DNA from: Sphacelaria rigidula
Lineage: Eukaryota > Phaeophyceae > Sphacelariales
Direction of reading: 5' to 3'
Assembly: GCA_964200075.2 (NCBI GenBank)
Contig: CAXNAA020000358.1
Location: 1 to 22,071, forward strand
Length of the DNA: 22,071 nucleotides
The notes under the pieces are model-generated. The model made no database searches. It was given only the letters and a program-made list of their open reading frames with translations, and was not told the origin of the DNA. Within the stretch, counting starts at the first letter, position 1. Each line of letters starts with the position of its first letter. Position numbers and translations under genes: made by a program. This document shows, in pieces, positions 13,001-20,913 of the stretch.

Positions 13001-16000
13001 CCTGCTACCTCGGTCGTGCAAAGTTTTCCTTTGTCTCACGAAAAGTCGGGTTCGAAAAATGGTTATCAAGGGGTGCAATAACGATGGGTGTCACGGTAAC
13101 TCTTCTGCGACAAGCAACCCTACGCAAGCCGGCTACATCGGGGACAAATAACTGCGTAAATGGCTTCGACATCTCCCCGCACAGCGTGTGAAAGTTTCAA
13201 CATCACCCAGCACATGATGATTGGGCCTTCATCTTCTACGAGTAGTCACAATGATAGAGCAATAGCGCGCGGACGACTCTTATTTCAACCGGGAGTTTAG
13301 TCCAGACCACAGATAAAACGATGACGGGAACTGTTCGGATTCAATATTCTTGTCGCCATTTTTCTCTCAAACGAGCTAGACAAAATACTCGGGATGCAAG
13401 TACGGCGCACGACGAAGACCGCACGGTTTCTCATGCCCACCAGGCCTGAAATAAATCGATGATGAATGTGGTCGCCTTTTTAGCCAAGTCCATGATATTG
13501 CAACAAGTGAGCGAAGCACGGAATACTCGTGCAGGAGGGAAGGTTTGCAGTAGCTGCACCGACCAGATATTCATGGTTTGTGTGCACGCCGTTACGGTCA
13601 TTATCTGACTTTAGATTTGCATACCGTACATACCTCAGTCGAAAAGGTCCTGGTTCCTCTATATCGTGCAGCACGATCGACGCATCCTGCATGAAGCACA
13701 GACATGAAAAAAACGCATCAAAATAAATCTAGATCAACAAAGAGCTGTCACGGGGGGATAGTACAAACATGTACAACAGGGTGCAGTAGAGTACACAATA
13801 CCATGTACATTGGGAGCTCACGAAGCATTCTTGTGGGTAAAGTAGGCGGACCTTCAAATAAGTATCCCGATGTCAAGTGGTATACCGATATAATACGGTA
13901 TGGCATGTCCCCAGCGGCCACACAACTCTTGTACACGTTAGGTTTTACTATAGGGGCAGACTCTGGATACTGTATATGGCGGACTACACAAGGTATACAT
14001 TCTTTCTGGATACACCCATACTAACATTGGGCCTATCTCTCATATCGTACATCGTTTTCAGAATGTCCCTGGGGCGAGCCATAAAGTGGAGAAGAAAAAA
14101 AGACAGGAAAAGTTCTAGGGCATTTCCGTCAGCTTGCGATGATGAAAAAAAAAAAACGATACGTATCTACATATATAGGTATCCGCCCCAACGGCGATCG
14201 CGAAGCAGTTCCCTGCTGACACCCTATGGATAGAATGTGGACAGCAAGACACCGTGAAAGTCCGTAACGGTGTTCATAACCTTCGTTTTAGGACACAGCA
14301 AACGCTGCGAAGCATTAGCCGCGCCCTGTTTTCACTTCACTTTTGTTTCCGGACATACCAGTAGCGAATTGTTTTCGACGCACAAACGGGCATCTGTTTT
14401 CATGTTGCCTTCGCCTTTCTCTAGACACCACCAAACGCTACGAACCATAATCCGGCACCCGTTTTCACATTTCCCGCAAGATATTTGCTGGACGCAACCC
14501 AGGAACACGTTCATTTCGCGAACACCGAAAAGGACAGGGGGCGTGGGCACAGCTAACACTCTTCAGACAAAACACCAGCCACCCCTAAGCAAGCCCCCAG
14601 TCGGTGTTTGTCTGAAAATGCTCATTTGGCGCTTCTGGTCGACGACCGCTGGGTTTATTTTCGAGCAATTTGTCCTCATTCGAAACACCTCCTGAGGCTC
14701 TCACAACGACTGCGTTCCAGGCGCAAGTATGATGCACCCCATTAGCTTTCCTCGTTAGGGACACTCAGGACCCCTCCCCTTCCCCAGCAGGAGTCCTTGA
14801 TGTATCTCAAGGGATCAAGCCATATCTTTCCCGGTACGCTTTGTCGCGGGTCGAATGAACACTATCACGCCTCGTCGAGTTTAGTGAAGCGTACTACTTT
14901 ACTAATTTTCCTGCTCATGTCTTCACGTTTTCACTTGTGAAAACCAGTAACTCCTCAGAGAAAAGTTCAAATTCATCTTCCGAGAATGTAACCTGCATTC
15001 TTAAAACACGACGGTTTTACCTCTACTATTGGCCCACTGCGGCGTGGCGGGCTTGGTGCAGTATTCATACACGAATGCCAAATCTATATGTACGACCGCA
15101 GAAAGGTGAGAGTACAACGTAGGCGGGAGGTACAGATTACTCGCCATGACAAAAGGTGTTAAACAGGACCAAGAGAAGGTACCACGCTGACAGACAATCT
15201 TCTCATCAAGCCACGCGCCCGCGGTCCAAAGGCATATTTTATCGCACGGCAACTTACGGAGTAGTATACAGAATGCAGTGCGTCACCCCAAGCGAAAGGA
15301 TACCCAACCGCAATGGATTCGATTGATTGATTGGTTATCGCACACATGACCTGATTCCCGAGGTTTTCATCATCAGTCATGGTCATGATCCATAAGTTGG
15401 ACGTATCCAAGATATAAACAAAACGGAAAGAAACGGTTCAAGGAGATTCATTCGAGAAAAAGGGAGATTCAAAACACAATCATACAACAAACCGAATAAA
15501 CTTAGCAGAAGCGAGGAGATATATTCCTTGTAGACAAGGGCTCAGGCGTCCAAAAGATCCAGGTCTCTGAAAGATCTCAATGTGATAACTCCAAGGGTAG
15601 GTTGGGAAGGGTATACCCAATACTCGATTTTCTGAAACGTCGTACTCTTATTACCCAAACATTTGGGTAAGTATTGAAATTGTACCCAATTTACCCAAAA
15701 AATAGTGAAATTTTAGAGATCGTACCTGATATACCCAAATTAGAGTATTGGGATCATACCTAGGTGATATTCTATCCTCAGGTATTGCTAACAGTGCTTA
15801 CCCAATATTTGGGTACAGTAAATTGAGGTCGTACCCGATTTACCGGAAAATTGGGTACAGTATTTCAGGCGGTACCCAATAAACCCAAGATTTGGGTAGA
15901 GTATTGAGGTCGTATCCAAGTGATACTCTATACCCAGGTATTGCTGAGGGCGTTTACCATATTATTGGGTAGAGCATTCGAGGTCATGGTCTAATCCTTG

Positions 16001-17000
16001 ATAGCAACTTGCAAGGCGCGTACCAGTGAAGAGATGGATAGATTGACTCATGCCTGAAGAGCGCGGTTTCACTCCGAGGAAGGGGAAGGATTGCAAGCGT
16101 AACGAAATATGTGCATGCATGCACGCACGCACGCGTGTAGCATGAAGAATGTCTGGTCCATCCTACGTACTTCGCAGAGAATCTTTAGCTTTAAACTTAT
16201 GATGCCAGGGAGACGAACGTCGTCGCATTTCACACACGAACCATGAAGAGAGGGCCACCGCATTCTACTCTTCAACGATGAAGAGAGAGTGGGACATGCA
16301 TTCTACTCCGAACCAGAGGGTGCGTTCTACTTTCGTGTCCCATGATGAGTGCTTACGCCTCCATTTTCCTGCGCTGCGGAGACCACGTCGACCCCATCTT
16401 GGTACATGACTCAACCTTTCATAAACGAACAGCTCTTGACGAGTTGTGGGGCGCGTGTCAAAGTCCTATTTCTTCTGCAGTAGCGCAACGTATATCTCGT
16501 TTCTATCGGCCAACTGCCACACCGACGTTAAGCAGTTGGCCATCAAAGGAACACTCTCACTCACCCCGAAACTGCAACAGCCTAACGCCAAAATATATCT
16601 CGCGGTCGGGGGGGGGGGGAAGAGGGGGGAGGGGCAGCAACAAAAGCAAAATATCTAGTTGGCTGTTGCAAGCTCCCGTGCCTCAACGTAAAAACACAGC
16701 ACCTTCGTTGCTTGCTACGTGAGGAATAATAGTGGGAGTGCGGAAAAGGCGAGCCTACGTCTGTGACCACGGGTTCGAGGAATCGGGCTAATGTGAAAGC
16801 CGTACTCGTTCGGCCCAATCGACGTGCTGTACCTTGAACAGAATTTTACCGAGAGCGGAACGGCCGCCGAGCATATCGAGGTTGTTCTTGTAGTTTTGGA
16901 ACCCGACAAAGCTGGTGACGGGGTCGATGAATTCCACGTCCGGCAGGTAACGATCGCTCTCGAAGTTGTCGAAAAAGGACGCGTACTCGTCTCGAAGGTC
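1726..17000 (-). CDS. DUF2358 + SOUL haem-binding protein, split gene (six exons recovered, partial)
   Basis: Six exons (16833-17000, 13634-13686, 11575-11720, 9322-9473, 3706-3812, 1726-1861) join to 762 nt with consistent phases and a terminal TGA at 1726-1728. Every recovered intron border is GT at the donor and AG at the acceptor. The N-terminal part matches DUF2358: F-x-DP, G-x-x-x-Y, T-R-W and LPW-x-P, then Y-T-I-D and D-Y-W-D-S-V. Next come YEVRLY, the usual opening of a SOUL domain, and the SOUL C-terminal half. SOUL proteins bind haem or related tetrapyrroles. The same domain order occurs in Arabidopsis HBP5 (At5g20140), a plastid protein reported to interact with haem oxygenase HY1, so a plastid tetrapyrrole-carrier role is inferred. 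Introns are 3,146, 1,913, 2,101, 5,509 (containing at least one unseen exon) and 1,844 bp. The 5' exon(s), expected to carry any transit peptide, were not identified. Whether the gene is expressed or intact cannot be seen here. Confidence 0.85.
1922..2038 (+). repeat. SINE-like dispersed repeat, copy 1
   Basis: Landmarks in order are gtgattatcgcacatgaac, gaatccagccgtggtc, cacgtagcccgaaa and ggctcgctgaataaaaa. The same landmarks in the same order recur at 8075-8207 (minus), 8381-8510 and 15318-15480. It ends in an A-rich tail, which suggests a short retroposon. It lies in the last intron of the host gene. Confidence 0.6.
2429..2461. repeat. (AAC)n microsatellite
   Basis: About ten AAC units with one GAC interruption, in the last intron. 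It is the opposite orientation to the TTG tract at 4.0 kb. Confidence 0.93.
2462..3705. other. Unassigned intron sequence (between exons f and g)
   Basis: Apart from the AAC tract and SINE-like copy 1 to its left, nothing was recognised. An A/G-rich segment at 2985-3160 includes a run of eight G's near 3126 and a gatggatggattgatc phrase of the kind that opens the SINE-like copies, but no further match follows. Confidence 0.6.
3706..3812 (-). CDS. Exon f: SOUL domain, second half
   Basis: This exon is 107 nt, entering in phase 0 and leaving in phase 2. The acceptor is gatgtgcgacag and the donor GTGCGT. It encodes AGGAERGASSGIVAA then TVVAFREFDGEATPEATAMN. V-A-x-x-x-F-x-G followed by a Thr-rich helix start is typical of the SOUL domain after its central insertion. 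The acceptor lies next to a 32-bp tandem duplication (3822-3885) in the intron. Confidence 0.75.
3822..3885. repeat. 32-bp tandem duplication beside the exon f acceptor
   Basis: The unit atcgcaatcgtatggtgaag plus tgcaataggaaa occurs at 3822-3853 and 3854-3885, with no difference seen. It lies 10-74 bp upstream of the exon f 3' splice site in gene orientation, where the branch point and pyrimidine tract should be. Confidence 0.92.
4022..4071. repeat. (TTG)n microsatellite
   Basis: About 16 uninterrupted TTG units. In the gene's sense orientation this is (CAA)n, inside the intron before exon f. In one minus frame it reads as a Thr run, which is an artefact. Confidence 0.95.
4850..6310. repeat. 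Diverged direct-repeat block
   Basis: Phrases recur with heavy divergence. gttcggtggagagcaatgg at 4861 resembles gttcagtggagtgcaatggg at 5081, and both are followed by gagtagcagcag about 90 bp on (period near 220 bp). ggtacagacagt recurs at about 5178 and 6109, each followed by tgcacgatgaa(a/c)acac. Ends resembling ccaccagcagtgatcgaagt recur at 5963 and 6222. This looks like an old, degraded tandem or nested repeat. No coding sequence is recognised in the block. Confidence 0.5.
6492..6610. mobile_element. piggyBac-type MITE (119 bp)
   Basis: The element begins cccttttggaacccattgac and ends with the near-perfect reverse complement gtcaatgagttccaaaaggg. The terminal inverted repeats are about 32 bp with few mismatches. 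The left flank is TTAA (6488-6491), the hallmark piggyBac target. The right flank is CTAA (6611-6614), one mismatch from TTAA. The centre has no coding capacity. Weak inverted similarity may extend beyond the TTAA sites, so the insertion could sit in an older foldback. It is in the large intron between exons d and f. Confidence 0.65.
6615..8074. other. Unassigned intron sequence (between exons d and f)
   Basis: The missing central SOUL exon(s) should lie somewhere in 3813-9321, but no frame here gives a convincing SOUL match. 7360-7440 is purine-rich. Several 80-115 codon open frames overlap on both strands and look like noise. Confidence 0.55.
8075..8207 (-). repeat. SINE-like dispersed repeat, copy 2
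   Basis: On the minus strand it reads attgattcgatcaattgatt, ttttcgcac, gatccccg, gatccagccgttgtcat, agatagacgcacccgaga and actcgccgaagaa. It is inverted relative to copy 3, which begins 173 bp to the right, so the two can pair in one transcript. Confidence 0.6.
8381..8510 (+). repeat. SINE-like dispersed repeat, copy 3
   Basis: It reads attgattgattgatcg, catgatccagccgtggtaac, gatagacgtacccgagacaa and gtactcgctgaagaaaaaaa. It is closest to copy 2 in landmarks. The long A/G-rich stretch to about 8,590 may be its tail. Confidence 0.6.
8911..9082. repeat. 86-bp tandem duplication, two copies
   Basis: Copies at 8911-8996 and 8997-9082 share acatgcgcctccaaggcctt and ctcgtggagtgggtacggtg. I count about seven differences, roughly 92% identity. 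It lies in the intron between exons d and f, about 240 bp past the exon d donor. Confidence 0.9.
9322..9473 (-). CDS. Exon d: interdomain linker and start of SOUL domain
   Basis: This exon is 152 nt, entering in phase 1 and leaving in phase 0. The acceptor is gatctag and the donor GTGTGA, a weaker consensus. It encodes RYQPVSPLDGVKDFLGQVLP, a Gly/Ala-rich linker, then LLRRAKDYEVRLYE. The R-R-A-x-D-YEVR-x-Y string is the usual first beta strand of SOUL domains. An in-frame TGA about 45 nt upstream of the acceptor rules out a long 5' extension. Confidence 0.82.
9474..10540. other. Unassigned intron sequence (between exons c and d)
   Basis: No recognisable domain was found. The longest minus-strand open frames (9488-9853 and 9913-10284) have no family motif. 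Confidence 0.6.
10541..10894 (-). pseudogene. Decayed Tc1/mariner-like transposase N-terminus
   Basis: From ATG at 10892-10894 the minus strand reads MVPRNNLNQKERRALVDELL, then KRSNERQIGQ. After a frame change it reads FAEVFGCSVDQVSRV, a helix-turn-helix shape. A later frame gives KKWGLQL...DAVQSSPGHS, like the inter-domain piece that precedes the catalytic domain in many eukaryotic Tc1/mariner (IS630-type) transposases. The DDE/D domain was not found. It lies inside the intron between exons c and d. The family call rests on motif memory only; another HTH transposase is possible. Confidence 0.42.
11575..11720 (-). CDS. Exon c: DUF2358 domain, core
   Basis: This exon is 146 nt, entering in phase 2 and leaving in phase 1. 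The acceptor is ttctttgccgcag and the donor GTGAAT. The first base completes an Arg codon, followed by TRWTLTVCFKALPWQP, then FTGISDYTIDAQ and DDYWDSVNLVA. TRW, LPW-x-P and D-x-WD are the most conserved DUF2358 positions. The chosen 3' border gives a clean in-frame join to exon d (LVAG-RYQPVSPLDG). Reading on through the donor gives a family-unlike sequence. Confidence 0.88.
11721..13633. other. Unassigned intron sequence (between exons b and c)
   Basis: A single long intron of 1,913 bp. There is no repeat or domain I can name. The plus-strand open frame at 12114-12449 lacks motifs. Confidence 0.6.
13634..13686 (-). CDS. Exon b: DUF2358 domain, short internal exon
   Basis: This exon is 53 nt, entering in phase 0 and leaving in phase 2. 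The acceptor is tgtgcttcatgcag and the donor is the consensus GTATGT. It encodes DASIVLHDIEEPGPFRL plus the AG of an arginine codon. This joins in frame to GKILFK before it and to TRW after it, as expected for the family. Confidence 0.85.
13687..15317. other. Unassigned sequence in the intron between exons a and b
   Basis: 13,750-14,050 is rich in gtaca/gtata words and carries an open plus frame of 106 codons (13704-14024) with no known motif. 14,700-15,300 shows nothing recognisable. Confidence 0.5.
14296..14480. repeat. Diverged internal direct repeat
   Basis: cagcaaacgctgcgaagcat (14296) and caccaaacgctacgaaccat (14426) are each followed by cggcaccc/gcgccctgttttcac. A shorter related piece, acgggcatctgttttcat, lies between them. 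The spacing is about 130 bp. An open frame of 141 codons crosses the repeat (14270-14695, plus) but shows no family motif. Confidence 0.5.
15318..15480 (+). repeat. SINE-like dispersed repeat, copy 4
   Basis: It reads gattcgattgattgattggt, tatcgcacacatgacctgat, tcccgaggttttcatcatca, catgatccataagttggacg and tatccaag. The 5' half is the best preserved of the family and the 3' half is diverged. An A-rich stretch follows. Confidence 0.55.
15600..15990. repeat. Array of TACCCAA / TTGGGTA palindromes
   Basis: About 390 bp contain at least eight TACCCAA-like and TTGGGTA-like motifs, several paired as short palindromes (for example 15818-15836 around acccaatatttgggt). A longer unit recurs about 156 bp apart: tgatattctatcctcaggta at 15765 and tgatactctatacccaggta at 15921. 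It is AT-richer than its surroundings. It looks like a short satellite or an internally repeated MITE, in the intron between exons a and b. Confidence 0.7.
16243..16340. repeat. Short degenerate tandem repeat
   Basis: Three units of roughly 35-40 bp share atgaagagaga/g and catgcattctactc or gcgttctact. A GCAC/GCATGC-rich tract at 16109-16136 precedes it. Confidence 0.55.
16608..16634 (+). repeat. G-rich tract, possible G-quadruplex
   Basis: Twelve G's, then aagaggggggaggggc: several G runs within 27 bp on the plus strand. It is in the intron between exons a and b, so the transcript of the minus-strand gene would be C-rich here. Confidence 0.7.
16833..17000 (-). CDS. Exon a: start of DUF2358 domain
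   Basis: This exon is 168 nt, 56 codons, phase 0 at both ends. The acceptor is ttaaaaacag and the donor GTACAG. The peptide opens DLRDEYASFF and includes VEFIDPVTSFVGFQNY and ends GKILFK. The F-x-DP...G-x-x-x-Y spacing is that of DUF2358 (SnoaL-like fold). The upstream exon must end in phase 0. An LKN-ending segment near 17,550 was considered but its donor is weak. A LINE 3' fragment lies 77 bp upstream of the acceptor. Confidence 0.85.
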
Positions 17001-17076
17001 CTGTTTTTAAGGAACACACGGATGAGAAGGCCAAATGGTAGACGGGTGAGAGGGTGGGAAGGTTGTGCGTGTTGGC

Positions 17077-17160
17077 GGGGTGTGCTCATGATATTGCATG
17101 CCGCAGTCATACGACCTTTGACCTCGCATCCCTACAAAGCCGGGATGGAGCACGGCGGGT
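17077..17160 (-). mobile_element. Solo 3' end of a third LINE copy
   Basis: On the minus strand this reads aaacccgccgtgctccatcc, then the stop TAG at 17132-17134, gggatgcgaggtcaaaggtc, and ends atgagcacacccc. It is the same tail as at 1-75 and 21045-21132. It is a severely 5'-truncated insertion of about 85 bp, in the intron just upstream of exon a and in the same orientation as the host gene. No clear target-site duplication was seen. Confidence 0.7.
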
Positions 17161-17858
17161 TTTCGACGGACTAAACTCTCCATCAATCACCAAGCGCGAA
17201 GCACCGTGACGTATTCGGCGAGTCGCATGAAGGGTGAGCTGCATCCTGCTAGATTTGTTCGGCCCGAAACCCACTGATTATCTTGCATATTATGGATGAC
17301 AGCCTTCAATGAGTTGATTCATTTTCTGGTATCCCCACTTCCAGAGACAGCCACGGGTTATGCACTACCTCATGAGTCGTCTCACCATATAACCACTACG
17401 TAGTACGATAACTCCCTTTGTGCGAAGTCAAGGTTCTCCCATCCTGCGCGACGTGACCTAGCTCGACCACCATCACGGTTAGCGCCAAACAAAAACGCCA
17501 GCTACAAAAAAGTATGATGACCTGGCTGCCTCGCAAACACAGTCAGCGATTAGCGTGTTTTTCAGCGTTGTTACCAACCGACGCCAACCTTCAAAAGGGA
17601 CTGGGATGGGGGAACGGGTGGGGCATTTGAATCGTTTTGGCCAGCAACACGGGAAAATATAAAATAGACATGTTGATGACTTCACCAGAATGTTTTGAGG
17701 AGTATGTATACCGCAGCGGGAACCTCGTAAGGTTGCGGCGAGTGGGTGGAAGGCTGGGGAGGTGGTGGGTTTTGAACCTACAGTGGAGAAGGGGACAGGA
17801 GGTGCCGCTAGTGCTGTAACGGGGAAAAATATATATATGTTGGTGTCATACTGACGAC
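17161..17858. other. Unassigned sequence between the LINE tail and the LINE body
   Basis: The missing 5' exon(s) of the host gene could be here or beyond the window. The minus strand is open over 17479-18042 (187 codons), but part of that overlaps the LINE on the other strand and no domain is visible. Confidence 0.5.
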
Positions 17859-19119
17859 ATGCCTGCGTTGCCACCCTTGGTTTGTCCGTCTCTGGTTTCG
17901 ACTCCTCTGCCAAAAATATCGGATAAATGGCTTCCTGGGTCTTGCCATTTAAAATTTGTAGATAACATCTATATGCCCTCAGGGAGGAAGAGTCCGCCAA
18001 AAGGTATTCGGGAGAAGTTCGGAGCGATACCAGCAGGTGCACAGAAGCATAAAAGGCAAGGAGAAGTGATGCTCGTGGAAGATTTCAAGGTAAGGATTGG
18101 AAGAGCAAGCCAACCGAATGATCACAAAGCCCGATATGGAGAAACGGAGAAGGATACGAATGGGGTAGAGGTGTGGAGGTTTTTTTAGAATAGCTAGATA
18201 AAAGGATCTTGAACAGTAGAGTACATGAGCCAGATCCACAATGGACTAGACAATGCATACAAAAGCGAGGAACTCCCATTCTTGACGATATACTGATAGA
18301 ACACGGAGGTGATAAGGAAATGAAAGTACATGTATGCGTAGTGGACGCAGGAAATACGGACCACCACCTAATATGGACAGACAGTCAACAGACGAAAGAT
18401 ATAAAAGATAGGCGCGGGAAGAAACGGTACAAATGGAGAATAGATGAAGCAGAAATAAAAGAAATAAAGCAAGAGTTTCAAGAATAGGTTATCAAACTGC
18501 AGTGAAACTTTCCGAGCTGTTGGAAAGCGTAGGTACAGCTGATACCGAAATAGAAAAGGACCGGACAGGGGCGAAGAGTATCGAAGAATGGAGACAAATG
18601 TTCAAGCCAACAGCGAGTAAAACCATGGGGAAGAACCTCGTTGTCTGCAACACAGTAGTAAAATGGTGGGGTGAGGGAGTAAAATATGCTTTAATATAAG
18701 AGTAAGGACAGGCCCACGCAAGATATACATCGACTAACAATACGGTCGGGTGGGAGGAGAATGCTCAAGCTAGAAAAGAGGTGAAGAAGATGGTCGAGAA
18801 GTAGAAGGAAGGAAAAATTGGAAGATGTACCCGATAAAGCAAATGAACAATTTGGTGGGATGAAGCAAACGTGGGCAGGGTGGAAAGGGATACAGGGCAA
18901 ACAGGCACGAGAGGCAGACAAGGGAATAGCCACATTAAGAGCACAGAACGGTAAAATGGTGAGGAGTTCGTAGGGGAAGAGAGAAATGCTAATAGAGCAC
19001 TACCCAAAACTAGGAACACCAGTAACTGCCAGGAGGTTTGACGCGGAATTCGACAAAGAAATCAGGGCACAGAGGCAAACGTAAAGGCATCAAAGTGTGG
19101 AGATAGTGGTTCAAAAGAT

Positions 19120-19458
19120 GTGCAAAGAGTGTTCACAAGAGAGGAAGTGAACGAGTGTGCAGCCATACTCGATAACATAAAGGCAGTAGGGGCAAACGAA
19201 ATAGTTGACGGATTTCCAAAGTACGAGGGAGAGGGAATGGTTACCATGGTTATGCTGTGTAATTGGATCTGGGAAAACAACTACACGCCTAAGAGGTGGA
19301 GAGCGGGAGTGCTCGTAAATCCTTTCAAGAATGGAGGCAAGGCTGACCCAGGGAATGGTCGAAGGATAACACTACTGAGCATCGTAGGAAAAACACTCCG
19401 TAAGATTCTGAATGATAGAGTGGGAACGATGCTGGAAACACAGTTGAAAGATCGGTGA
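19120..19458 (+). pseudogene. LINE reverse transcriptase fragment (longest intact piece)
   Basis: This 112-codon open stretch holds the start of the RT domain. It reads VFTREEVNECAAILDNIKA, then GANEIVDGF, WIWENNYTPKRWRAG, NGGKADPGNGRRITLLS and a following K-T-L-x-K-I-L-N-x-R helix. This is the standard LINE RT opening (K-x-x-G-x-D/E-I ... P-x-W ... P-x-N-x-R-x-I-x-L-L). The frame ends at a TGA at 19456-19458, just before the AGFRP motif, which continues in another frame. It is a relic, not a gene. Confidence 0.88.
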
Positions 19459-20511
19459 GGGGCGAGCAGGGTTTAGACCAAACCGTAGCTGTGTTGACCA
19501 CGTGTACACATTCAGGTACGATTATTTCAAGGTAGGAAGGACGCGGGACGAACACCGTACTGTTTCTTTCTACTTGTAAAGAAGTCCTATGGCACAGGAT
19601 GGAGAAATGGGCTGTGGGAGAAGATGCAGGAAACTGGGATCAGAGTAAAGATACGGAGAATGGCGAACAAAATGACAGAATGTGCGAGAAGGTCGATGAT
19701 ACTGGATGAGGAACTATCGACACATGTTGATGTTTCACGATGGGTTGCACAAGAATGTACGTCATCACCACTTCATTTGAGGTTGTCATTGATGGCATGA
19801 TAGAAGCAATAGGAGCAACAGAGCAAGGAGTCAGTGTGGGGAAAGATACGTCATCAGGATGTCCGCGGACATTTCCGTGGGGATATCAGAAACACCCGGA
19901 GATATTGCAGGTACAAATGTAGAAGGCGCTAGAATACACTAGGCGATGGAGGGTGGCAGCGAACACAAGCAAGTGCGCGGTAGTTAGTTGTACGTAACAA
20001 AAATAGGAGAACCCGGTAAAGTTCAAGTGTAAGTGGGGAGAAGAGAAACTGCCGACCGTAGAGCAGTACACATTCCTTGGCGTACAGATATCAAGATGCT
20101 GTTCTTGGGATGCGTATATGGATGAAAAAATAGGAAAGGCAATGGCACAGACAGGCAACATGTACTTGATCCCAACAGACTCGCGCCGCGATGCTATTAA
20201 TAGACTCAATACATGTATTCTGACTCGTGTGCTTGTACCGAGGTGGCAATATAACATGAGGAATGTGCCAAGAAGAGATTGCCAACCATAGTTGATAGGG
20301 CCGTATGGAAGAAAGTCACTAGAGGGCAGGCTGGAATATGGTGGGATAGCGTAGTCGACAAAGTATAAAAGGATATAGGAGGAAACGAAGACGAGATAAT
20401 ATTCACAGGTGAATGTGGCGGGTACGAGACATAAGAGAGATGATAGATATGAGGGGGAAACAACCGCTAAAAAGGAAGTGGGCGAGAAAGAACACCTGAG
20501 ATAACGGGGAG

Positions 20512-20913
20512 ATGAGAGAGGGATCAGGGGTGGAAACATACGTGAACGACCCAATGGACTACGCGAAAAACTTGAAAGTGCGATTTCGGGTGGGGGACAT
20601 GGACCTGGCAGAAAGAAGAAGGAAGCATATCAGAAGTCGGGTGGAGGAAGTACATGCACAGATTTTTCCCCGTGATGAAGCAATTGAGAGTACAACGCAT
20701 ACAGTGGGAGAATGTGAACTATACAAGGAGGAGCGGGACGTGTTAGCGGGGGAAATCTGGGAAGCAAACGAAGGTGGCATGAAATTCATTGGTACATTAG
20801 ATAGTAGCGAGAAAACTATTGCTGTACAGGAAGATACATGGTGGCTACAGGCGTCGAAACGGGGAGGGGATAAGATGTGTAAAAGGTGTGAAAGGTTCTT
20901 ACGTAATGTATAG
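20512..20913 (+). pseudogene. LINE ORF2 C-terminal fragment
   Basis: 133 codons are open. It contains MDYAKNLKVRFRVGDMDL, RRRKHIRSR and THTVGECELYKEERDVL, and ends near KMCKRCERFLRNV. In intact relatives the region before the His/Cys motif carries a Cys-x-Cys pair making a small zinc-binding knuckle. Here the pair is lost (IFPRDE). Reading continues in another frame with GGVSIRSRNGAPS, then a stop TAG at 21073-21075. Confidence 0.85.

Noticed and set aside
14270-14695. A 141-codon plus-strand open frame.
   Set aside because: It crosses a diverged direct repeat, has no recognised domain and is probably open by chance.
17479-18042. A 187-codon minus-strand open frame, the longest in the window, with an EGWRRLVTTLKN segment that would suit the exon before exon a.
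   Set aside because: Its right part overlaps the LINE endonuclease on the other strand, the residues look intronic (long hydrophobic and Cys-rich runs), and no good donor follows the LKN codons.
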